Shown piece by piece: positions 50,094-59,007 of a stretch of 64,000 nt of DNA. A program made the translations under genes and the position numbers. Positions within the stretch are counted from its first letter, which is position 1. Each line of letters starts with the position of its first letter. The DNA is taken from NCBI GenBank assembly GCA_964623055.1, contig CAZURK010000025.1, forward strand, positions 18,792 through 82,791, in the 5' to 3' direction. The DNA comes from JADHUC01 sp964623055 (GTDB lineage Bacteria > Planctomycetota > Planctomycetia > Pirellulales > Pirellulaceae). Below the pieces are notes generated by a model. The model did not search any database, was not told where the DNA came from, and saw only the letters and a program-made list of their open reading frames with translations.

Positions 50094-52445
50094 CCTGTTG
50101 GGCACAGGCAAATCGTGCACGTCGGCACTCAGCCTGTAGTCCCCCGCCGGTACGTCGTCACAGCGAAATGACCCGTCGGACCGAAAGGTGAATGCGTAGG
50201 TGACCCGCTCCTGCTGGGCCTTCAGATACTCCTGATAGGCGTCCGAGCCTTGCCAGGCGTTGTACCAGGCTTGCTGCGCCTCGGCGTCCATTTCCTGGAA
50301 GTTGTCCGGATAGGGGATCTCGGCGGTCTTGGTCGACAGCCGACCAATGGCGAAGTTCCAGTCGATCGATTCTTGCTCGCCTGGGGGCAGAATGGCCCGG
50401 CCTTCGATCGGCCGACCTGTGCCACCCAATTCGACGTGGGCCGTCTCGCCCGGCTGCAATTCCACGCGAATCCCATGTGAGCCGGTGGACGAAAACCCGG
50501 AATCACGAACGGCATAGCGAACCGACTGATAGACCCTTGCCTTGCCCGGCAGAACCCGCTCGAAGGTAAAACGGCCGTCTGCGTCGCTCGTGGCGTCACA
50601 GTCGAAGTACGCTTGCGGCACGTCATCATTCCTGGGTCGCTCGACGTACATCCCCAACGTCTTCTGTGCACCGGGCCCCGAGCCGATCCGCAGGATCCCT
50701 TCCACACGAGCCCATCGCACCAGCCGGATCTCAGGCGATTCAGCCAAAGTTGCCTGGGATACCTCGGCGTATCCCGATTCGTGTAACACCAATAGCGAAT
50801 GAGGCTCCAACTGCGGCGGCAGGCGGAACTTGCCATCCGCATCGGTCGTGGCCCCCACCGAATCGCGATCGTCGGTATTCCGTCCTTCCCTTACGTACGG
50901 CCGGCTGGATTTGGAGCAGATGTACACACGGGCCCCTTCCGTCGGCTTGCCTTCGGGGTCCAGCACGACTCCTTCCGGCCCGCTGCCTTTCTGCAGCTCG
51001 AAATCGAAAGTCGCCTTGCCCTCGTCGGCCGAGAACGACCGAGAAGCCGCCGGCAGATAGCCTTCGGCTTCGATCCGCACGAAGTACTGCGGGTAGGGTT
51101 CGGAGAATTGGTGCGAGAACGCGCCGTCCTTGCCATTCTTGATTCTGTATCGCATCCAGGAAGGCGAGTCTCCCTCGCGTCCCCAACTCAACCCGGGCAC
51201 GATGCGAAACGCTTTGACCGGTTCCTTCGATTCGGCGTCGACCACTCGGCCCGATATACTCAGTGGCCTATGCAAAGTGAGCACATATTCCTCGTCGCGC
51301 GCCGTCAAGCTCTGGTTGCGAAGGCTCATGTATCCTCGCTTGAGGATATCGCACACCACTGCGTCGTCGGGTGCCCAATCCCAGACCCAAAGCCCCTCGG
51401 CGTTGGTTTCTCGCGGTATACCCAGGCCGGTTAACGACCTATGCGAGCGCCACGTATCCGGCGCCACCCAGACGCCCGGAAGTCTGTTGCCGTCCTTGTC
51501 CATCACGCGGACCCGCAACGTGCGGCCCTTCCGTAGCTGAAAGTCTACTGGCTCAAGCTCCCCATGCACGTTGATCTGCCGCAAATCCGGAGCCCATCCC
51601 CGCGCAACCACGGTCAGCACCATCGGGCCCGATTTGCAGTGGGAGAAACGATACCGGCCCTTCTCGTCCGTGGTTGCCTTTGGGTAATCACTGCCGAACC
51701 GGTCCCCGCCCTGAGCAATTGTGGCGCCGGCCACAGCGGCACCGTGGGGATCGGTTATCGTTCCTTCGACCGCCAAGCCCTTCTTCATCACCATCACGCC
51801 AGTCATGTCCAGCAGCTTGGCCACTGGCGGCGACGGTGTCTCGCCATACCTGGAATCGCCGATGTAGTCGGGATGATCCAGCCGAAGCGACACCCTGGCA
51901 AGGCCCTTGGGCACGTCGTCCAATCGCCATTTGCCCTCCGCGTCGGTCCGCGCCGTGTAGTTGGACGTAGACGGCCGAACCCGTCCCTGCGGTTCTTCTT
52001 CCAGACTCAACCACGTCTCGATCTTTACGCCTTCGATCGGCTCGCCGGCCTCGTTGCGGACAACTCCACCGAGGCTGATGCCTCGTCGCATCGGAAATGC
52101 GACTTCCGCCGATACCGGGTCTTTGGAATCCCGGTTTCGCCATATGGCGTACAAAGTGACATAGCCTTTGGCCTTCGTCCACAAACCCAGATAGGGCGGA
52201 TCCTCTTCAGGTAAGGAGACTTTGATCTTGCCGTCGCCATCGCTCTTATAGCTGGCCTCGTCGCGGTCGATCTTCACCTTCAGCGAGACGCCGGCCACCG
52301 GTTTGCCCGCCTCGTCCACAAATCGCACGACCAGATTCCGCTGCGAGCCCCCAAGGGCCGCGCTCAGATGATCCAGCAGCGATTCCTCGGCTGGCAGGCC
52401 CGCCGCGAGCCAACCGACCAAACAGATAGTCCCCAGTGCGTTCAT
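50091..52445 (-). CDS. Exported carboxypeptidase-regulatory-like repeat protein, upstream part of a TGA-split gene
   Basis: 784 residues to the TGA. Strong ribosome site AAGGAGG before the ATG; a short Sec leader (NALGTICLVGWLAAGLPA-EE). The body is a chain of Ig-like carboxypeptidase-regulatory (CarboxypepD_reg) repeats with the recurrent 'V.D..GKPV.GA.V......' pattern: VVRFVDEAGKPVAGVSLKVK, GTITDPHGAAVAGATIAQGG, ISGRVVDAESKEPVKAFRIV, VVLDPEGKPTEGARVYICSK. It ends GDYRLSADVHDLPVPNR*, and the same frame continues into the TlpA domain at 49521. The EF-hand gene lies 54 bp upstream on the same strand, so they share an operon. Confidence 0.82.
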   Translation of the reverse strand: MNALGTICLVGWLAAGLPAEESLLDHLSAALGGSQRNLVVRFVDEAGKPVAGVSLKVKIDRDEASYKSDGDGKIKVSLPEEDPPYLGLWTKAKGYVTLYAIWRNRDSKDPVSAEVAFPMRRGISLGGVVRNEAGEPIEGVKIETWLSLEEEPQGRVRPSTSNYTARTDAEGKWRLDDVPKGLARVSLRLDHPDYIGDSRYGETPSPPVAKLLDMTGVMVMKKGLAVEGTITDPHGAAVAGATIAQGGDRFGSDYPKATTDEKGRYRFSHCKSGPMVLTVVARGWAPDLRQINVHGELEPVDFQLRKGRTLRVRVMDKDGNRLPGVWVAPDTWRSHRSLTGLGIPRETNAEGLWVWDWAPDDAVVCDILKRGYMSLRNQSLTARDEEYVLTLHRPLSISGRVVDAESKEPVKAFRIVPGLSWGREGDSPSWMRYRIKNGKDGAFSHQFSEPYPQYFVRIEAEGYLPAASRSFSADEGKATFDFELQKGSGPEGVVLDPEGKPTEGARVYICSKSSRPYVREGRNTDDRDSVGATTDADGKFRLPPQLEPHSLLVLHESGYAEVSQATLAESPEIRLVRWARVEGILRIGSGPGAQKTLGMYVERPRNDDVPQAYFDCDATSDADGRFTFERVLPGKARVYQSVRYAVRDSGFSSTGSHGIRVELQPGETAHVELGGTGRPIEGRAILPPGEQESIDWNFAIGRLSTKTAEIPYPDNFQEMDAEAQQAWYNAWQGSDAYQEYLKAQQERVTYAFTFRSDGSFRCDDVPAGDYRLSADVHDLPVPNR

Positions 52446-52499
52446 GTCAAAACCTCCTTGGCTTGAAATCTTGTGGTTTCATGCCGCGTATGGCCGGCC

Positions 52500-54731
52500 T
52501 CACTTTTCTCCTCCGCCGAATTCCTCGAACGACAAGCTACCATCGGTGTCCTTGTCCTTGGTTTTGAACGACTTCTCGGCCGCCGCGACCTGTTCCTTCG
52601 CTTGGATCGTCCCGATGAACTCCTCGAGGCTGAGCGACTGGTCGCCGTCGAGGTCGATGAGTGGGAATCGGGCTTCGTCGGGTTGGGTGCGATATTCGGC
52701 CAGGCTCACGCGGCCGTCGTGGTCCCGGTCGATCAGCTTGAAGAGCGCGTCCGCCTGGTCGCCTAATTCGGAAGCCCGGCCGCTGCCCTTGAACTCGTCG
52801 AGAGTCATCCGGGCGTCGCCGTCTTCATCCCGATCCCAGAAGTTTGCTTCGGAGGACCGGTGGGCCGACTCCCGGAAGGTGAGCTTTCCGTCGCCGTCAG
52901 TGTCTCTTTGCTCGAACGTGCGCTTGCGTTCCGCTCGTTGCTCGGGTGAATGGGCCCAGGCGCCGAACTCCTGGAGTGTCAGCTTTCCGTCGCCGTCAGC
53001 GTCGCGCCTGGCAAACAGAAACTCCTCGGGCTTCTCTCTGAACTCGTCGCGGCTGACGCTGCCGTCGCCGTCGCGGTCGATCATGCCGAAGACGCTTTCA
53101 CAACGATTGGCGCGCACCAGGGGCTTGTTGGCGGCCGCGTATTCGTTCAGCGAGAGGCGGTCGTCTTCGTCGACGTCGAGCTTCTCAAAGTACGCATCGG
53201 GCGGGCGGGCGCGGAATTCCTTGAAGGTGAGCTGGCCGTCTTCGTCGACATCGGACAGCTTGAAGACCAGTTCCGCCCGGTCCCGCGGCACGGCCTTCAT
53301 CTCGCCCATGGAGAACTCTTTCAGGGAGACGCCCCCGTCGGCATTCAGGTCCATGACCAAGAAGGCTGCCTTCCGCTGCCTCGTCTTGAACTCGTCGAAG
53401 GTGAGCTTCTCGTCGCCGTCGCGATCGAGGATCGTGAACAGCTCCGTCCCCTGCTCGATCGCCTCGGGCTGGCGGTAGTCGGCGATAAACTCTTCGCTGG
53501 TCAGGTGCTCATCGTCGTCCTTGTCGAGTTTCCGGAAGTGCCTTTGCCGTGGCTGGGCGTTCCGTTCGATCGCGTCGACTTCGATGGTCGGCATCCGCTT
53601 GAGCGTGACCAGCAGCCGGCCGTCGCCCTCGTTGGTTTCCAGTTCGGCGGGCGGGGGCGCGTCCGGCTGAAGGCCGAGGCAGACCACCAGTGTGTCGTCT
53701 TTGACTGAATAGACGCCGCTCGCCGGTATTTTCGCCCTGCTCGAAAGCGCCGCCAGCTTGAGTCCCTTGGGCTCGGTCTCCACGTTCAGCGTGAATTCGG
53801 TCGCCAGCGATTGCGTCTTTTCCGTGATCACGACGCCGCTCCCGCTGAACTTGAACCGGGACAGGGGCGCGCCGGTAAGCGGCTTGCCGCCGAGCCGGCA
53901 CGAGACGACTTCCCAGCTCCCCTGGAGCTTCCGTCGTTCGAGATAGTGTGGGTCGTTCGCCTCGGCGTCGGTCAACGAGCGGGCCTCGAAGAAATCGAAG
54001 CAGGCATCGATGTCGTCCGCGCCGGCTACGCCGTTCAATGCCACGATCCCGACCCACTTGGGGGCGCCGTTTCCCCAGGCCACCTCGCCGGAGGAGACAA
54101 ACTGCTTTCCATCGGTGCTGTAGGACCGTTCGTAGAACTTGCCGCGTTTGGTAATGCGGATCCAGGAGCGCTCGGTGCTGGGGGCGAGCCGGTCCGTCTC
54201 GTCGATCCGCCGCTGATCCGTTTCCCACATGTACTTGAATCGGATGGCCCCGAAGCACCACTCCATGTCACATTTCACGTAGTTGTCGTCGTCGTCGTAG
54301 ACGAGCAGGCCGCCCTGCTGGAAATTCGTGGTTGGCTTGAACGATTCGATACACGTGGTAAGCACGAAATCGCCGCCTTCGGCCGCCGGGTTGCGGATCA
54401 GATAGAGGTTCTTGGCCGCCCCGCCACGCGCGGTTTCATCAAAGCCGAGGGTGCCTGTTTGGGTAGTGATCGTGAGCTTACCGGGGTTCTTGGTGACCGA
54501 CACGTGCGTCGGGTCGGGACGCACCGGCTCCCAGTTCAGTTCGAGCTTCTCGTCGAACCCGTCGAACAGGCGAAACTCCGGTTCGCCGGCCGCGTCGTCC
54601 TCAGCCGCGCGGGCGCCGACGGCCGCCGGACCATCGGCATGTCCAACGCTTGGCGGCCAACAAAGGACAGACAGCAACGTCATCGGGAGACCGACCCACC
54701 ACCAACCACGAGCACTACAAGAGGACCGCAT
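52500..54731 (-). CDS. Exported multi-EF-hand protein with DUF1349-like and TIGR03067 domains
   Basis: 743 residues, ribosome site AGGAGGGTACGAACG. Leader: WWWVGLPMTLLSVLCWPPSV with cleavage near GHA-DG. Domains: DUF1349/concanavalin-like (~60-240; GGLLVYDDDDNYVKCDMEWC); TIGR03067 (~265-390; LQGSWEVVSCRLGGKPLTG); then twelve EF-hand loops (~400-740), each D-x-[DN]-x-[DG]-...-x-E-[FYS], e.g. LDRDGDEKLTFDEF, IDRDGDGSVSRDEF, KDKDTDGSLSFEEF. Most keep the canonical Ca2+ ligands; some (LDKDDDEHL, RDEDGDARM) have altered position 6. Likely calcium-binding extracellular protein. Lies between the M56 gene (139 bp) and the repeat-TlpA gene (54 bp). Confidence 0.9.
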   Translation of the reverse strand: MRSSCSARGWWWVGLPMTLLSVLCWPPSVGHADGPAAVGARAAEDDAAGEPEFRLFDGFDEKLELNWEPVRPDPTHVSVTKNPGKLTITTQTGTLGFDETARGGAAKNLYLIRNPAAEGGDFVLTTCIESFKPTTNFQQGGLLVYDDDDNYVKCDMEWCFGAIRFKYMWETDQRRIDETDRLAPSTERSWIRITKRGKFYERSYSTDGKQFVSSGEVAWGNGAPKWVGIVALNGVAGADDIDACFDFFEARSLTDAEANDPHYLERRKLQGSWEVVSCRLGGKPLTGAPLSRFKFSGSGVVITEKTQSLATEFTLNVETEPKGLKLAALSSRAKIPASGVYSVKDDTLVVCLGLQPDAPPPAELETNEGDGRLLVTLKRMPTIEVDAIERNAQPRQRHFRKLDKDDDEHLTSEEFIADYRQPEAIEQGTELFTILDRDGDEKLTFDEFKTRQRKAAFLVMDLNADGGVSLKEFSMGEMKAVPRDRAELVFKLSDVDEDGQLTFKEFRARPPDAYFEKLDVDEDDRLSLNEYAAANKPLVRANRCESVFGMIDRDGDGSVSRDEFREKPEEFLFARRDADGDGKLTLQEFGAWAHSPEQRAERKRTFEQRDTDGDGKLTFRESAHRSSEANFWDRDEDGDARMTLDEFKGSGRASELGDQADALFKLIDRDHDGRVSLAEYRTQPDEARFPLIDLDGDQSLSLEEFIGTIQAKEQVAAAEKSFKTKDKDTDGSLSFEEFGGGEK

Positions 54732-54771
54732 CGTTCGTACCCTCCTTTGCAGGATCAGTCGCCGAAGCTGT

Positions 54772-54812
54772 CGACCGAAGGTCTCCAGCGCGATTCATGA
54801 GACCTTCGGTCG
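54772..54812. repeat. Palindromic hairpin between M56 and EF-hand genes
   Basis: CGACCGAAGGTCTC (54772-54785) and GAGACCTTCGGTCG (54799-54812) are perfect 14-bp inverted repeats with a 13-bp spacer. GGGTC-GGA-GACCC follows at 54824-54836. Both genes are on the minus strand, so it could be a processing site, partial terminator or mobile repeat. Confidence 0.65.
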
Positions 54813-54870
54813 CTCAATGTGCGGGGTCGGAGACCCGCGCACAGCGCGCGGAAACGTCCGGCCATGGGTA

Positions 54871-57800
54871 TTAGTGTATGTCAATATGTTTGACTTCTCC
54901 CGGCTTCAGCGAGAAAGGCTCAACGGGCAGTTTGGTCAAGCTGACGGGCGGCTCTCCCGGCCGACTCGGTTCTCCTTGTACGAGAAGATAGTACTCGCCG
55001 GCCGGAACGTCAACGATCTCGAACGACTTGCCGTCCGACGAGATTCTCGCTGTGTAGTAGTTGTGCGTGCCACGGAATGTACGCACCAGGATTGAGCTAA
55101 CCTTCGGCGGACCTTCGCGGCTGATGGCCCCGATCACTCGGGCTGATTCGGCGGCAGTTACGACCAGATTCACACGCTCGTCTTCGGACAATCGTTCGAT
55201 GTGCTCCACGCGGCCGTCTGGGATTCCGTCACTCCAATATGCCAGTTCGATCAAGCCGTCCGAGCGGATTCCTTCGAAAACAAAACGGCCGTCGCCGTCG
55301 CTGTCGGTGCTCTTGAACTGCAACACACCCTCTTTCAGGTCGATCCCGCAAGTCAAACGCTTCAGCGAGTAAAACGAGTACGGGCGCTGTGGCGGGTTCT
55401 CTTTGTCGGAGACGATCAATCGCAAGCCCGCGCCCGACACCGGTTCGCCGCGGTGATTGACCAGTCTGCCTCGCACCGTGAGCAAACTCTCAGGGTCAAC
55501 CGGGGCCAGCCTGAACTCGTGCACCTCCGCCTCGTCGGCGGGCTTGGCCACTGCGCGCGGGATCGACTGCCGGTGGTACCCTTTCGCCTCGACCACCACC
55601 TTCAGGGCCATGCCGCGTCCGATGTCCTTGAGCGTGAAAGTCCCATTCGGCGAAACAGAGCTCTCGCCGCGGTTGATTCGTGTACTGAGCACACGAAACG
55701 GCGTGTCACCGGGCCGGCGATCCGGCGAGGAGTCGAGGCGGACGTTGAACCGTGTGAGGGGTTTGTCCGTGGCGGCGTCCACCACCCGGCCGCGGATCGT
55801 CCCTCCCGGCTCCATCGTCACAACCACCTCGTCGTCGCCGTCAAGTGGCTGGGATACCTCTTCGATCCTCTCGTAGCCGCTGGCGACGAACGTGAACGGG
55901 CTGTCCGCAGGAAGGGAGTCAAACTCAAACCGTCCGTCTCTGCCGGTCACGGTGCGCCCGCCATAGAATTGGTCCCATCCCTTGTTGCCGCGGGCGAAGT
56001 AAACGCTCGCCTCTGGAATCGGATTGCCGTCAGAGTCAATTACCCTGCCTCGGATTCGATGTCCCGGTTCAAGTTGAACGGCGATTTCCGAGGGCTTGTC
56101 AGCCGAACCCGGCTCAAACATCACACGCTTTGGGGCAAATCGGTGGGCCTTGACCACAACCTCATGTCCGTACTGGCCTTCGTAGACATTATCGAGGTGG
56201 AAGCAGCCGTGTTCGTCGGTCGTGGCCTTTCGCACTCGGTGGTGCGACACGTGGGGATTCGAGACGGCGGCGCCGGCAATCGGCTTGCCCTGGGCGTCGG
56301 TCACCACGCCGCGCACCGAGCCACCGAGTGGCCGCTCCTTCAGGACTACGTCAATCTGCTGCCTGGCGCCGGGGCCGGCGGTCAAGGTCGTCCAGCGGGC
56401 TTCCCCCACATAATCGAGCTTGCTAAAGGCCATACCCAGCTTATGCCCCAAGGGCAAGTGATCGTAGTGGTAACGGCCTTCCGAGCCCGTCTTGACCGTT
56501 TCTATGCCACGGCCACGATGATCGGCCCGACTGAAACTGATACTTGCGCCCGCGATCGCCTTGCCGTCTTCGCCGGTCACAACGCCATACAGGCCGCCAC
56601 CCGGGCTCAACGCGAATTCGATGGCCACTGGGTTCGATTCGGTGAGATTCACCACCTCGTCTTCTTCTGCGTAGCCTTGTGCCCTTGCCTCGACGCGCCA
56701 AGTTTCCGGTGTCAAAGCGACCAGCTCCACTTCGCCCTCGTCGTCGGTCAAGTAGTCACGATCGGTGTCGGTAAACGGGAGTCGGACGTGCGCTCCTGCG
56801 ATCGGCGTGCCGTCCGCCTTCGACACAACGCGAACTCTAATGCGGTTGCCCTCGTGCATTTCCAGGATGACGGGCTCGGCGGGGGCACCCTGTGCACCGA
56901 CCTTCACGATCGTTCCGCGGAGCTTGCGGTCCCGAGAAGTCAAATTGCCCTGAAACGCCCAGATCCGGTATGTACCTGGAGCAACCGATGCAAACGCGAA
57001 CTCGCCATCGGCGTTGGTCGTGGTGCGCCGAGGCTCAAGAGGCATACCCCACATGCCTTCGGGGAGAAGCCGGACATCCGCACTCGGCACGGGTGCCCCG
57101 TCGGACTGCATCACGACGCGCCCCGAAATCCGAGCACCATCTGGCGTTTCTTCCCCGCCCACGGTTTTTTCCGCAACGAGGGCGGAATCCTCGGCTGCCG
57201 CGTTTGCGGCCGGACTTCCGCCGGCAGGGCTTTGCGGGTCTTCGGACTCTGCGGTGGCCGTCTGCAGGCGAATCGCAGAGACCAGCACTACCACCAACGC
57301 CAGCAGACCGCAAAGCGACAAGCGTTTCAGCCCAGAAAGGCGCGTACTGAGATCCCGCTGGGCGTCGAGCAGGCGGGCGATACGATCCAACAGGCTTGCA
57401 GGGCGGGAGTTCATGGTCAGAGCTCCTTTTGCCAAGTTCAGCGGCCGACAGAATTCGGCGACGGCAAGTAGCGTTTCCGCATAGTCTGGGGCGCTTGAGC
57501 TTGCGAGAACATGGTTGTCGCAGACTTGTTCCCGCGCCATTTCGAGTCGGAGGTTCATCACGAAGATCAACGGATTCGGCCACAGCAGCACGCCGGCCAA
57601 CCGTTGAAGTGCGTTGACTCGAGCGTCTCCTCTGGCGACGTGTGCTAATTCGTGCATCAGCACTTGCACCAACTGCGGCGACCCGATCCGGCTCGGGAGA
57701 GGCTCTGGCAGCAATATGCGCGGCCGGAGCACCCCGGCAACGAGCGGAGTCCCAATCTCGGGCGACGTGCCGATTAGCGGGAGACGCGACACACCGAGGG

Positions 57801-58521
57801 ACCGCGAAACCGCAGCCAATTCCTTTGCAAAACGCAAGTGGTCGATTGGCTTGAGTGTTCTGGCGAGCAGCGCCATTCGACGCCAACCCACGACCAGCCG
57901 CAGCGTCAGCAGCAGACTACCCGCAAGCCATGCGGCCAGCACACAGCCTGCGAATACCCGCCAGCGACCCGGCGACGGCGTGGCCGCACGCGGCAATGTG
58001 CCGTCTTTTTGCGCCGCAGTACCCGTCGAAACCACGACTGATTCTTCGGTCGACGGACTTGAGGCAAGGCTCTCGGTTGACTCGCGTTCGTTGCCCGCGA
58101 CAGCTTGACGGTCCTCCTCAACGGGGCGGGCCGGTACACGGAACATATTCCTTCCGTAGAACGAATCTCCAGATCCGTCCCGTTCAGCCGACCGAGCCGC
58201 AAAACGCGGCAACGCAGCGTGAGTCTCCCGATGGGCGTCGTCGGTAGTCGAGTCAGCCGTTGCCAATTGTGTTTCGTCAGTGAACAGTGGGATCGAGATG
58301 GACCCCATGCCCGTCCGCTGCCCAATCAATGCCCACACGGGCATCGTCAGCACAAATACGAGCGCGCCCAACCAAACGCTGTATCGGGCGGCCGCCCGCC
58401 GCTTACCGAGCAACCCGTCGAGCAGGAGCGCGGCAGCCACGACCAAGGTGACACCAATCAACACCTGAATAACCCACAACACAAACCCGTCGCCCGGGTA
58501 GAGGTCCAATAGGGTACTCAT
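54871..58521 (-). CDS. M56-family (BlaR1-like) metallopeptidase with C-terminal carboxypeptidase-regulatory-like domains
   Basis: 1216 residues. Hydrophobic segments: ~15-36 (VIQVLIGVTLVVAAALLLDG), ~46-67, ~185-212, ~400-420 (LCGLLALVVVLVSAI). Zinc motif HELAH at 290-294 (VLMHELAHVARGD) with the downstream MAREQVCDNHVL segment. Past residue ~460 the extracytoplasmic part is a chain of about seven carboxypeptidase-regulatory-like repeats (ISGRVVMQSDGAPVPSADVR; VRGVVTDAQGKPIAGAAVSN; RGRVIDSDGNPIPEASVYFA) rather than a beta-lactam sensor. Start overlaps the BlaI stop by ATGA. Likely mode: an outside signal triggers cleavage of BlaI; signal unknown. Confidence 0.93.
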   Translation of the reverse strand: MSTLLDLYPGDGFVLWVIQVLIGVTLVVAAALLLDGLLGKRRAAARYSVWLGALVFVLTMPVWALIGQRTGMGSISIPLFTDETQLATADSTTDDAHRETHAALPRFAARSAERDGSGDSFYGRNMFRVPARPVEEDRQAVAGNERESTESLASSPSTEESVVVSTGTAAQKDGTLPRAATPSPGRWRVFAGCVLAAWLAGSLLLTLRLVVGWRRMALLARTLKPIDHLRFAKELAAVSRSLGVSRLPLIGTSPEIGTPLVAGVLRPRILLPEPLPSRIGSPQLVQVLMHELAHVARGDARVNALQRLAGVLLWPNPLIFVMNLRLEMAREQVCDNHVLASSSAPDYAETLLAVAEFCRPLNLAKGALTMNSRPASLLDRIARLLDAQRDLSTRLSGLKRLSLCGLLALVVVLVSAIRLQTATAESEDPQSPAGGSPAANAAAEDSALVAEKTVGGEETPDGARISGRVVMQSDGAPVPSADVRLLPEGMWGMPLEPRRTTTNADGEFAFASVAPGTYRIWAFQGNLTSRDRKLRGTIVKVGAQGAPAEPVILEMHEGNRIRVRVVSKADGTPIAGAHVRLPFTDTDRDYLTDDEGEVELVALTPETWRVEARAQGYAEEDEVVNLTESNPVAIEFALSPGGGLYGVVTGEDGKAIAGASISFSRADHRGRGIETVKTGSEGRYHYDHLPLGHKLGMAFSKLDYVGEARWTTLTAGPGARQQIDVVLKERPLGGSVRGVVTDAQGKPIAGAAVSNPHVSHHRVRKATTDEHGCFHLDNVYEGQYGHEVVVKAHRFAPKRVMFEPGSADKPSEIAVQLEPGHRIRGRVIDSDGNPIPEASVYFARGNKGWDQFYGGRTVTGRDGRFEFDSLPADSPFTFVASGYERIEEVSQPLDGDDEVVVTMEPGGTIRGRVVDAATDKPLTRFNVRLDSSPDRRPGDTPFRVLSTRINRGESSVSPNGTFTLKDIGRGMALKVVVEAKGYHRQSIPRAVAKPADEAEVHEFRLAPVDPESLLTVRGRLVNHRGEPVSGAGLRLIVSDKENPPQRPYSFYSLKRLTCGIDLKEGVLQFKSTDSDGDGRFVFEGIRSDGLIELAYWSDGIPDGRVEHIERLSEDERVNLVVTAAESARVIGAISREGPPKVSSILVRTFRGTHNYYTARISSDGKSFEIVDVPAGEYYLLVQGEPSRPGEPPVSLTKLPVEPFSLKPGEVKHIDIH

Positions 58522-58910
58522 GGCTCGGCCTTTTGGGCGTCCCTGATGATTTCACGGATTCGTCGCGCTTCCTCTTCCGTCAAGCCTCGTGCATCCACCA
58601 GGGCCAACATCAGGTCCTCGGCGGATCCAGCGAACGCTCTATCAAGCAGCCCCCTCACAAGATCGCCGAGCGTTCGCTCTCGGGACACGGCGGCCGAGTA
58701 GTGGTGCAAGTGACCGTCGGCCCGCCGGTTCAACCAGCCCTTCTTTGCCAGCCGCTCCATGAGCGTGAGCACCGTGTTCCGCGCCACCTGGCGACGCTCG
58801 CTCAAAGCCTTCCATACCTGGCTCACAGTGACCTCGTGGCCTTCCCACACCACCTGCATGATCTCCAGTTGCGAATCCGATAGCGCGGGCAGTCGCTTCG
58901 ACTTAGACAT
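58518..58910 (-). CDS. BlaI/MecI-family transcriptional repressor
   Basis: 130 residues from the ATG at 58910 (GGAG-AAACC upstream); a longer start is open but has no support. Winged helix: LPALSDSQLEIMQVVWEGHE, VTVSQVWKALSERRQVARNT, VLTLMERLAKKGWLNRRADG; C-terminal dimerisation helices with LGDLVRGLLDRAFAGS and LTEEEARRIREIIRDAQK. It is coupled to the M56 gene by ATGA and has two operator-like sites just upstream, so autoregulation is very likely. Confidence 0.93.
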   Translation of the reverse strand: MSKSKRLPALSDSQLEIMQVVWEGHEVTVSQVWKALSERRQVARNTVLTLMERLAKKGWLNRRADGHLHHYSAAVSRERTLGDLVRGLLDRAFAGSAEDLMLALVDARGLTEEEARRIREIIRDAQKAEP

Positions 58911-58947
58911 GGTTTCTCCGTCCGGACACGATAGCAATAAGGGCAGA

Positions 58948-58986
58948 CTCCTACACCTGTAGTTAACTTACCGACAAGTGTAGGAG
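58948..58986. promoter_or_regulatory. Double BlaI-type operator upstream of the BlaI-M56 operon
   Basis: TACACCTGTA (58952-58961) matches the TACA-nn-TGTA core known for BlaI/MecI. GACAAGTGTA (58973-58982) is a near match (ACA-nn-TGT). The centres are 21 bp apart, two helical turns. Enclosing both, CTCCTACAC (58948-58956) and GTGTAGGAG (58978-58986) are perfect 9-bp inverted repeats. The sites lie 38-76 bp before the start. Confidence 0.7.
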
Positions 58987-59007
58987 CCGTCAAGTCTTAA
59001 CAAGCCT

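Noticed and set aside
55201..57471. Very long plus-strand open frame opposite the second M56 gene
   Set aside because: It mirrors the highly repetitive carboxypeptidase-regulatory coding region; no motif or ribosome site supports it.
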